A DNA stretch of 10,514 nt from CAZJPS01 sp964548055 (GTDB lineage: Bacteria > Patescibacteriota > Gracilibacteria > Peribacterales > Peribacteraceae), in NCBI GenBank assembly GCA_964548055.1, contig CAZJPS010000042.1:1-10514 (forward strand), read 5' to 3'. The notes under the pieces were generated by a model that saw nothing but the letters and a program-made list of their open reading frames with translations, was not told the origin of the DNA and made no database searches. A program made the translations under genes and the position numbers. Positions 5,600 to 10,514 of the stretch are shown one piece after another (position 1 is the first letter of the stretch; every line of letters starts with the position of its first letter).

Positions 5600-5697
5600 A
5601 AAAGGGGACAAAGGGCATAAAGGTTGTAAAGGTGACAAAGGTTTTTAGTAAAAGACCTTTGTCCCTTTTGTCCCCTTTAAAACCTTTGTCCCCTTTT
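5600..5697. repeat. 98-bp hairpin made of ten 9-bp repeat units, likely bidirectional terminator
   Basis: The left arm has AAAGG at 5601, 5610, 5619, 5628 and 5637: five units of AAAGG plus 4 nt with an exact 9-bp period. The right arm has CCTTT at 5656, 5674, 5683 and 5692, with a degenerate CTTTT at 5665: five reverse-complementary units with the same period. The arms (5600-5641 and 5656-5697) pair along most of their length, including an almost uninterrupted outer block (5600-5614 with 5683-5697), around a 14-nt loop. It lies between convergent genes ending at 5580 and 5709, where it would stop transcription from both sides. A forward frame through it reads as a Lys-Gly-Thr/Val repeat and is not a real gene. 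Confidence 0.8.
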
Positions 5698-5708
5698 ACG
5701 CTCGCGCA

Positions 5709-6251
5709 TCACCATTCAATAAAAGCATCACTCTTCTCATCATCCCCCCACAAAAGCACACAAGCTGAAAGCGGACAATCCCCATCCGCAATACCGGGAG
5801 TAACAAAACCCACATCGCTACAAAATTTTTTTCGGGATGGAATGTTGGATGTAATACTCCTGGATCTGTAACGGCATCTGAGTGGAGCCCTGCGAGTAAC
5901 AGTGGTAGCACGAGGCGCTTCCGAAGTGGCAGTATTTGCCTCGTTTGTAGAGGGGAAGAGTATTCCTTCTTCTTTCTGTCGTGCGTACAAAGAGGATATA
6001 GATGACTGCCAACCGGCAAACGTTTCAGGCACATGCGCTGAATCGCTAGCTTGAATAAGAGTACCAATGCCTCCTCGTAAAGAAGAAGGCTGATCGCTTG
6101 TCTCTTTTTTTTCCACAACTTCCATTGGGAGATCTGCTCGTAAATTATTTGAGCGATACAATAAAAAATAAAGAGAAACTCCAAGTAAAGCAACTATCAG
6201 AACCACAGAGGCAACAATAAACCCAGGCCGCTCGGATGGAGAATCATGCAT
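5709..6251 (-). CDS. single-span membrane protein, unknown function
   Basis: The 180-residue frame starts MHDSPSERPG and continues with one strong transmembrane segment (about 11-32, FIVASVVLIVALLGVSLYFLLY). The remaining 148 residues would be extracytoplasmic: a Ser/Thr- and charge-rich stretch, a basic patch (TRRAPLRCRYRSRS, about 120-133), and a C-terminal part with cysteines (FCSDV, DCPLSACVLLWGDDEK). I recognise no family. Two other frames are open over parts of the same strand, so a frameshift cannot be excluded; this frame is preferred because it alone begins with a clean cytoplasmic tail plus membrane anchor. The gene is divergent from groESL, its start 57 bp from the groESL CIRCE element. 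A TACAAA 4 nt before the ATG (6261-6256) is a weak -10 candidate. The long hairpin at 5600-5697 lies just past its stop. Confidence 0.6.
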   Translation of the reverse strand: MHDSPSERPGFIVASVVLIVALLGVSLYFLLYRSNNLRADLPMEVVEKKETSDQPSSLRGGIGTLIQASDSAHVPETFAGWQSSISSLYARQKEEGILFPSTNEANTATSEAPRATTVTRRAPLRCRYRSRSITSNIPSRKKFCSDVGFVTPGIADGDCPLSACVLLWGDDEKSDAFIEW

Positions 6252-6294
6252 GACATTTGTAAAGACGTCTCAGAGCGAGTTCTGTGTACAGCTC

Positions 6295-6322
6295 TTGACA
6301 CGGTTAATCAGCACTCTACAAT
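6295..6322 (+). promoter_or_regulatory. groESL promoter
   Basis: TTGACA (6295-6300), a 16-bp spacer and TACAAT (6317-6322) form a near-consensus housekeeping sigma promoter. Transcription should start near 6329, giving a leader of about 64 nt to the groES ATG at 6393. It is the best promoter in the window and one of the few with a real 5' leader. Confidence 0.85.
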
Positions 6323-6334
6323 TGCGACTGCTAA
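6308..6334. promoter_or_regulatory. CIRCE element (HrcA operator)
   Basis: TCAGCACTC, a 9-bp spacer and GACTGCTAA match the CIRCE consensus (TTAGCACTC-N9-GAGTGCTAA) at 8 of 9 positions in each arm. The -10 box of the groESL promoter lies in the spacer and the transcription start falls in the right arm, so HrcA binding would block initiation. This is the classical arrangement for heat-shock control of groESL. hrcA itself is not in the window. Confidence 0.88.
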
Positions 6335-6358
6335 TTCCATTCACTTTTCTCATCTTAT

Positions 6359-6372
6359 CCCGCAAATGCGGG
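6359..6372 (+). repeat. small hairpin in the groES 5' leader
   Basis: CCCGCAAATGCGGG is a perfect inverted repeat that folds in RNA as a 5-bp GC stem with an AAAT loop, about 20 nt before the groES ATG at 6393. It could protect the mRNA 5' region or affect translation; function is inferred. Confidence 0.4.
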
Positions 6373-6392
6373 CACTCTTTCCCCCACTCTGT

Positions 6393-6737
6393 ATGGCAGC
6401 ATCAAAACCGACCATGAAGCTTGCAATTAATATTGAACCCATTGGCGACCGCGTAGTGGTGATGCCAATAGAAAAAGAAACAACTACGAAATCGGGCCTT
6501 ATCATTCCAGATACTGCTTCCGGTGAGAAGCCACAGGAAGGAGTAGTGATTGCACTCGGCACAGGTGGTATTGGTAAAGATTCCATAGACCCACGGGAAT
6601 TCTTAAAAGTGGGTGAGCATGTTCTCTTTGGTCGTTACGCAGGTGACGATCTAAAAGTAAAAGATTCCAATGGTAAAGATGTAGAATTAAAAGTACTGCA
6701 TCTCGATTCTGTACTCGGCAAAATGAAGACCGCGTAA
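6393..6737 (+). CDS. groES: co-chaperonin GroES (Hsp10)
   Basis: GroES forms the seven-subunit lid of the GroEL chamber in the cytoplasm. The core INIEPIGDRVVVMPIEKETTTKSGLIIPDTA contains the conserved GDRV start of the beta-barrel and the mobile loop with the hydrophobic tripeptide IIP that docks on GroEL. EKPQEGVVIALGTG, the KVGEHVLFGRYAGDDLK strand region and the closing VLHLDSVLGKM complete the family pattern. The frame is open back to 6246, but that region holds the promoter and CIRCE, so it is not coding. The ATG at 6393 (114 residues) is chosen; ATG at 6414 (107 residues, MKLAINI) is possible and closer to the usual 95-100 residues. Neither has a Shine-Dalgarno sequence. groEL follows after 25 nt in the same operon. 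Confidence 0.95.
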   Translation: MAASKPTMKLAINIEPIGDRVVVMPIEKETTTKSGLIIPDTASGEKPQEGVVIALGTGGIGKDSIDPREFLKVGEHVLFGRYAGDDLKVKDSNGKDVELKVLHLDSVLGKMKTA

Positions 6738-6762
6738 TTTCTCCCTTTTCCCTCATTTTCTT

Positions 6763-8397
6763 ATGTCTAAGCAAATTATTTTCAGCAATGACGCACGTGA
6801 ACGTATTCTAAAAGGCGTTGCAAAGCTTGCACGAGCTGTTTCCGCAACAATGGGCCCTATGGGTCGCAACGTGTGTATCGAAAAAAAATACGGCGGTCCT
6901 ACAGTCACTAAAGATGGAGTGACTGTTGCGAAAGAAATAGAGCTTCCTGATTCTTTTGAAAACATGGGAGCACAGCTTGTAAAAGAAGCTGCTATTAAAA
7001 CAAATGATGCTGCAGGTGATGGCACCACCACAGCAACAGTGCTTGCCCATGCAATCATGCAAGAAGGCCTTAAGCACCTAGGTTCTGGTAAAAATGCCAT
7101 CTCTATTAAGAGCGGTATCATGAAAGCCGTAGAAGCGGTATCTGCTCATCTAGAGACGCAAAAGAAGACGATCACAAAGAAGGAAGAATTTGCAGCTGTT
7201 GCCACTATTTCTGCACAAGATGAAGAAATTGGAAACGTGATTGCCGAAGTAATTGATGAAGTAGGCAAAGATGGAGTAGTGACTGTGGAAGCAGGGCAAA
7301 CCCTGGGACTGGAAAAAGAATTTGTAGAAGGAATGCAGTTCGATCAGGGATACATTTCTGCATACTTTGTAACAGATCCAGCCAGTATGAAGGCAATTTT
7401 TGAAAAGCCATACATCCTGATCACCGATAAAAAAATTGGATCTATTCAAGAAATTCTACCACTTCTTGAAAGCATGGCTCAGAAAGGACGCAAGGAACTT
7501 GTCATAATTGCGGAGAACGTAGATGGAGAAGCACTCGCAACGCTTGTGGTAAATAAGTTGCGCGGCATCTTCCACACACTTGCCGTAAAAGCACCCGCAT
7601 TTGGGGATCGTCGCAAAGAAATGTTAAAAGACATAGCTATCCTTACGGGAGGACGCGTCATTAGTGAAGAAGTGGGGCTGAAACTTGAAAATGCAACAAT
7701 TGAAGACCTTGGAACCGCACGCAGAGTAGTAGTAACAAAAGATAATTGCACCATCATTGATGGAGGTGGACGCAAGGCTGATATTGATGCTCGCTGTAGT
7801 GAAATCAAATCGAACATTGCAGACACAAAATCAGATTTCGACAGAGAGAAATTACAAGAGCGGCTTGCTAAACTTTCAGGAGGGGTTGCGGTTGTAAAAG
7901 TAGGAGCTGCAACAGAAGTAGAACAGAAAGAGAAGCAACACAGAGTGGAAGATGCTCTCAGTGCTACACGCGCTGCGGCTGAAGAAGGAATTGTGGCCGG
8001 TGGAGGCACAGCTTTTATTCGCGCTATTTCCTCTTTGGAAAAAGTAAAGGTTCAGAACGATGATGAGCAGATTGGTGTAGACATTATTAAAGGCGCTCTC
8101 GCAGCCCCTGCCATGCACATTGCAGATAACGCAGGAGTGGAAGGCCGCGTGGTAGTTGAAAAAGTTAAAGGAGAAAAGGGAAACGTTGGGTACAACGCCA
8201 TGAGTGGCAAGTACGAAGATCTTGTAAAAGCGATGGTGATTGATCCAAAAAAAGTAACCCGTTCGGCGCTCGAAAACGCAGCTTCTGTGGCAGCCATGTT
8301 CCTCACGCTCGAGGTAGCCGTGACCGACATCCCCGAAAAGAAAGAGCCTATACCTGCAGGTCCAGGTGGAGGGATGGAAGGCATGGATGGATTTTAA
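6763..8397 (+). CDS. groEL: chaperonin GroEL (Hsp60)
   Basis: The 544-residue protein is a full-length GroEL, the ATP-driven double-ring chamber that folds proteins with GroES. The equatorial ATP site is intact: GPMGRN (31-36), VTKDGVTVAKE with Asp51, GDGTTTATV (85-93) with Asp86, and Asp397 in RVEDALSATRAA, the counterpart of the hydrolytic Asp398 of E. coli. GGG at 413-415 and the apical-domain segments (EGMQFDQGYISAYF, VKAPAFGDRRK) are typical. Oddities: the usual Lys of GPKGRN is Met34, and the C-terminal tail is short (GGGMEGMDGF), with two Gly-Met repeats instead of the usual run. The ATG follows a pyrimidine-only stretch (TTTCTCCCTTTTCCC and beyond) with no Shine-Dalgarno sequence, 25 nt after groES. 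It is controlled through the CIRCE element upstream of groES and ended by the hairpin at 8408. Confidence 0.98.
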   Translation: MSKQIIFSNDARERILKGVAKLARAVSATMGPMGRNVCIEKKYGGPTVTKDGVTVAKEIELPDSFENMGAQLVKEAAIKTNDAAGDGTTTATVLAHAIMQEGLKHLGSGKNAISIKSGIMKAVEAVSAHLETQKKTITKKEEFAAVATISAQDEEIGNVIAEVIDEVGKDGVVTVEAGQTLGLEKEFVEGMQFDQGYISAYFVTDPASMKAIFEKPYILITDKKIGSIQEILPLLESMAQKGRKELVIIAENVDGEALATLVVNKLRGIFHTLAVKAPAFGDRRKEMLKDIAILTGGRVISEEVGLKLENATIEDLGTARRVVVTKDNCTIIDGGGRKADIDARCSEIKSNIADTKSDFDREKLQERLAKLSGGVAVVKVGAATEVEQKEKQHRVEDALSATRAAAEEGIVAGGGTAFIRAISSLEKVKVQNDDEQIGVDIIKGALAAPAMHIADNAGVEGRVVVEKVKGEKGNVGYNAMSGKYEDLVKAMVIDPKKVTRSALENAASVAAMFLTLEVAVTDIPEKKEPIPAGPGGGMEGMDGF

Positions 8398-8407
8398 TTG
8401 CAGTCGC

Positions 8408-8441
8408 AAAGCCGCACTCTCCCAAGGGTGCGGCTTTTTTT
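8408..8441 (+). terminator. Rho-independent terminator of groESL
   Basis: AAGCCGCAC (8409-8417) pairs with GTGCGGCTT (8428-8436), and the stem can extend inward by two pairs. A run of seven T residues (8435-8441) follows. It starts about 10 nt after the groEL stop codon. Confidence 0.93.
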
Positions 8442-8453
8442 GCGTTCCAAAAC

Positions 8454-8482
8454 TTGATTTAGACATAGGAACGCCGTACGTT
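8454..8482 (+). promoter_or_regulatory. candidate promoter of the lipoprotein gene
   Basis: TTGATT (8454-8459) and a weak TACGTT (8477-8482) are spaced by 17 bp. The -10 ends 7 nt before the ATG at 8490, again predicting a leaderless transcript. The -10 match is poor (three of six), so this rests mostly on position. Confidence 0.35.
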
Positions 8483-8489
8483 TATATCT

Positions 8490-9236
8490 ATGCACAGAGA
8501 TATTCTCATTCTGATGATTGGGTGTTGCTTGCTCGGTGCATGTACAAAAGAAAAACCTCGCATAAGCAACATCCCACTACCAATAACAAATCTGTCTGCA
8601 AATGTAGATTTTGAGAGCTTTTTGGATATGGGTATGCAAGAACAAGATGTATTTGTTGCAGCCATGCCTTCTTCTCCAACCGTCACGCGGTTTGATGCAG
8701 CGGATTCTAGAACCCCCGAAGAACGAGCTCATATTTTTAAAGGAGCAGTGTATGCATCAAAAAATCCTGTACCACATGATTTTTATGGAACGGGGAAAAA
8801 TTCCATTGGACCTTTTGAGAAAGGTGATCGCATGGGGGTCTCTTTAGTAAGATGGGTATCAGCCAATGGTAAAGGTACATATAAAGCAGAGAATGGAATT
8901 GCCTCTCTCAAAGCATCTTTTTCAAATCTACTCGCCAATAGCAACTATTCACTTTGGTGTCTGCGAGTTTCCAAGAACAAAACTGTTGAATCGCCATGCA
9001 CAAAACCAAAGCAGGCTGGAAACCCCGTTCACACCGATGCTCGTGGCAACGCTAAAATTGAAGCAACATTCCAAGCCCTACCAGACTCAAGCACTGAAAC
9101 TGGATCTTGGCTCGCATTGGTGTACCACCGCGATAAAAGAGAAGGAGTAGAAGCTCCCCTTGAATTTGGCAAAGTAATGCATGTCCAAGTTCTCACAAGG
9201 ATCCCCTCTCCGGCTGAATTAAAACCTGCATACTAA
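8490..9236 (+). CDS. predicted lipoprotein, unknown function
   Basis: The 248-residue protein begins with a lipoprotein signal peptide: MHRDILILMIGCCLLGAC, with lipobox LGAC and Cys18 as the probable lipidated residue, followed by a polar TKEKPR. The mature protein would be anchored outside the membrane. Its second half (about 125-235) looks like a beta-sandwich: SFSNLLANSNYSLWCLRVSKNK, then GNAKIEATFQALPDSSTETGSWLALVYHRD. The order 'loop, Tyr-x-x-W strand, Gly-Asn-Ala strand, SWLALVYHRD strand' recalls domains that display small molecules or metals on bacterial surfaces, but I cannot name a family. Two cysteines (in YSLWCLR and ESPCTKP) may form a disulfide. It is transcribed separately from groESL, 50 nt past its terminator. 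tmk follows 29 nt after its stop, with its own -10 box. Confidence 0.75.
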   Translation: MHRDILILMIGCCLLGACTKEKPRISNIPLPITNLSANVDFESFLDMGMQEQDVFVAAMPSSPTVTRFDAADSRTPEERAHIFKGAVYASKNPVPHDFYGTGKNSIGPFEKGDRMGVSLVRWVSANGKGTYKAENGIASLKASFSNLLANSNYSLWCLRVSKNKTVESPCTKPKQAGNPVHTDARGNAKIEATFQALPDSSTETGSWLALVYHRDKREGVEAPLEFGKVMHVQVLTRIPSPAELKPAY

Positions 9237-9253
9237 AATTCCCGCATAGCCTC

Positions 9254-9259
9254 TATACT
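9254..9259 (+). promoter_or_regulatory. tmk -10 box, leaderless
   Basis: TATACT ends 6 nt before the ATG at 9266, the same spacing as at 276, so tmk mRNA should begin at its start codon. No convincing -35 is present. Confidence 0.5.
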
Positions 9260-9265
9260 CAACAT

Positions 9266-9868
9266 ATGCCTGGGAAATTTATCGTCATCGATGGCCCCGA
9301 TGGTGCTGGCACCACTACACATACAAAAATGCTCTGTGAACAATTACAAAAAGAAGGGCTAAATGTGGCTATAACTGCAGAGCCAACGGATGGACCAATT
9401 GGAGCATGGATTCGCCAGTTACTGCGAAACGGCACTTCAATAAATCCACTCGCACTTCAGCTCCTTTTTTGTGCTGATCGCTCTTGGCATGTTTCTACAG
9501 TCATAGAGCCTGCGTACTTTGAAGGAAAAATTGTCATCTCCGATCGCTACACATATTCCACGATGGTATATGCTAAGGCGCAGGGAATTGATACAAGGGA
9601 ATTACAAGCTCTGAATGATAAATTTATGAAACCCGACTGTGTCATCTTCACCCTCCCGCCACTGGAAGTGGCATTGAAACGGATGGAAAAAAGAACAGAG
9701 CGCGATATTTTTGAAGAAGAGCAATTACAACGTAAAATACATGAAGAATACACTGCTCTCGCAAAAATTGATCCTAGCATCCAGATCGTAGATTCTTCCA
9801 AAACTAAACAAGAAACTGGACAAGAGATCTATACAATCGTCCAGAGGGTTCTGAAAAGTACTGTGTAA
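9266..9868 (+). CDS. tmk: thymidylate kinase (dTMP kinase)
   Basis: The 200-residue protein phosphorylates dTMP to dTDP with ATP, a cytoplasmic step of dTTP synthesis. Family features occur in order: FIVIDGPDGAGTTTH (5-19, P-loop), TAEPTDGPIG (38-46, substrate-binding EP motif), LLFCADRSWH (67-76), ISDRYTYSTMVYAKAQG (91-107, the DRY motif), PDCVIFTLPPLEVALKRM (123-140), and the lid MEKRTERDIFE (140-150). The usual Walker A lysine is replaced: GxxxxGKT reads GPDGAGTT, with Thr16 where Lys is expected. All other motifs are intact, so it is probably functional; basic residues of the lid (K142, R143, R146) may help neutralise phosphate. Length is normal. The start is set by TATACT 6 nt upstream. 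A weak inverted repeat (ACGTTT/AAACGT, 9868-9888) lies just past the stop. Confidence 0.93.
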   Translation: MPGKFIVIDGPDGAGTTTHTKMLCEQLQKEGLNVAITAEPTDGPIGAWIRQLLRNGTSINPLALQLLFCADRSWHVSTVIEPAYFEGKIVISDRYTYSTMVYAKAQGIDTRELQALNDKFMKPDCVIFTLPPLEVALKRMEKRTERDIFEEEQLQRKIHEEYTALAKIDPSIQIVDSSKTKQETGQEIYTIVQRVLKSTV

Positions 9869-9949
9869 CGTTTTATACAATCAAACGTAGTATCATTGGA
9901 TACCGCGTTTTGCGTGCAATTCCTTTCACACTTTTTTACCCCTCACTGT

Positions 9950-10514
9950 ATGAGTGCTCTCCGTCTTCGCATTCTGGCATTCCTCGCAGGATCTAGTGTT
10001 TTTATACAATGCATCCCGATCCCCGCATTAGCATTCAGCGATGTATCTACATCTGTACAGTACAGCACCGCAATTCACGCTCTCCAAAAAGATGGCGTTC
10101 TTGAGGGATACAGTGATGGCACTTTCAAAGCAAATAATCATATAAATCGCGCTGAGTTTCTAAAAATAATTTTGGAAGAGCGAGGAACAACCATCGCAGA
10201 TGCTACTGCGAATTGTTTTCCAGATGTGCATAGTGAATGGTTTGCAAAATACATTTGTGCAGCAAAAAATGAAGGTATTGTGTCAGGGTACCCAGACGGC
10301 AAGTTTTATCCTGAAAAGAATGTAAGTTTTGTTGAAGCAGGAAAAATTTTAGCGCTCGCATATAAACAATCAGTAGATCAGTACTCTCCTGATTGGTACG
10401 AGCCATATGCTCGGGCTTTGGAGTCATCAAAAGCAATTCCTCCTTCTATTTCAAAGCTTGATGACCCAATTACACGGGGTGAAATGGCAGAAATGATGTG
10501 GAGGCTAAGTGAAA
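9950..10514 (+). CDS. secreted SLH-domain surface protein (partial, cut by window end)
   Basis: The frame runs open from ATG at 9950 to the window edge (188 codons). A signal peptide (MSALRLRILAFLAGSSVFIQ, then a likely cut after ALA at 28) is followed directly by S-layer homology domains. Domain 1 (29-75) is FSDVS...AIHALQKDGVLEGYSDGTFKANNHINRAEFLKII. Domain 2 (90-138) is FPDVHSEWFAKYICAAKNEGIVSGYPDGKFYPEKNVSFVEAGKILALAY. Domain 3 begins at about 145 and ends with ITRGEMAEMMWRL at the edge. SLH triplets anchor exported proteins to pyruvylated cell-wall polymers or similar. Cys90-type cysteines (NCFPDV, YICAAK) within domain 2 recall SLH proteins of uncultivated phyla. The effector part lies beyond the window. 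The ATG fits the signal peptide; no Shine-Dalgarno sequence is visible (CCCCTCACTGT precedes it). Confidence 0.9.
   Translation, partial: MSALRLRILAFLAGSSVFIQCIPIPALAFSDVSTSVQYSTAIHALQKDGVLEGYSDGTFKANNHINRAEFLKIILEERGTTIADATANCFPDVHSEWFAKYICAAKNEGIVSGYPDGKFYPEKNVSFVEAGKILALAYKQSVDQYSPDWYEPYARALESSKAIPPSISKLDDPITRGEMAEMMWRLSE

Noticed and set aside
5601..5697. CRISPR array
   Set aside because: Units are only 9 bp with a 5-bp constant part and are inverted halfway; no CRISPR-length repeats or spacers.
5596..5871. Forward ORF with Lys-Gly-Thr/Val repeats
   Set aside because: It is created by the 9-bp tandem repeat, whose period is a multiple of three, and then runs antisense through the gene at 5709-6251.
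5696..6193. Alternative minus-strand frame overlapping the 5709-6251 gene
   Set aside because: It is hydrophobic at its start but has no plausible beginning near a promoter, and the other frame has a clean cytoplasmic tail plus anchor. A frameshift joining the two is not excluded.
6246..6392. N-terminal extension of groES
   Set aside because: This stretch holds the TTGACA/TACAAT promoter and the CIRCE operator, and GroES proteins begin close to the GDRV motif.
7479..8009. Long minus-strand ORFs antisense to groEL
   Set aside because: Shadows of a highly conserved, codon-biased gene; the translations are Ser/Pro/Ala-rich or Phe/Cys/His-rich with no domain.
9868..9888. Terminator after tmk (ACGTTT/AAACGT)
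   Set aside because: Only a 6-bp AT-rich stem, overlapping the region just after the stop codon, with no T tract.
10203..10436. Minus-strand ORF in the 3' end of the window
   Set aside because: It is antisense to clear SLH domains that read open to the window edge.

Overview
The window looks like chromosomal DNA from an uncultivated bacterium of the Candidate Phyla Radiation (Patescibacteria), possibly of the Peregrinibacteria/Peribacteria kind. This assignment is inference. It rests on short, compact genes of mixed orientation, many small membrane or secreted proteins of unknown function, an SLH-domain surface protein in the style of those genomes, and translation starts with no recognisable Shine-Dalgarno sequence. 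Genes end with TAA, TAG and TGA and none reads through TGA, so the code appears standard. I see no prophage, IS element, CRISPR array or integrase.

Layout. 1-569: a divergent pair of small membrane-protein genes, the leftward one cut by the window edge. 594-1405: msrB (methionine-R-sulfoxide reductase) and a VOC/glyoxalase-like protein, both rightward. 1470-2575 (minus strand): a secreted protein of unknown function, tRNA-Leu(CAG) with encoded CCA, and a MarR-type regulator with a strong terminator and a palindromic operator in its own promoter. 2620-3040: a gene-free divergent region holding two related long hairpins and a terminator-like hairpin. 3050-5580: a DUF2585/UPF0314 membrane protein, a possible 21-residue hydrophobic peptide, and a multi-span GT-C-like glycosyltransferase. 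5600-5697: a 98-bp hairpin built from 9-bp tandem repeats, between two convergent genes. 5709-6251 (minus): a single-span membrane protein of unknown function. 6295-8441: the groES-groEL operon with a consensus promoter, a CIRCE operator and a terminator. 8490-10514: a lipoprotein of unknown function, thymidylate kinase (tmk) with an altered P-loop, and the start of an SLH-domain secreted protein.

The recognisable genes serve protein quality control (groESL, msrB), nucleotide supply (tmk), translation (tRNA-Leu) and the cell surface (glycosyltransferase, lipoprotein, SLH protein). Regulation is unusually readable: groESL fits HrcA/CIRCE heat-shock control, and the MarR gene looks autoregulated. 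Several genes have a -10 box 6-8 nt before the start codon, which predicts leaderless mRNAs. No obviously new multi-gene system is visible. The most unusual signals are the 9-bp-period hairpin, the leaderless/SD-free pattern, the paired hairpins upstream of marR, and the Tmk P-loop without its lysine.
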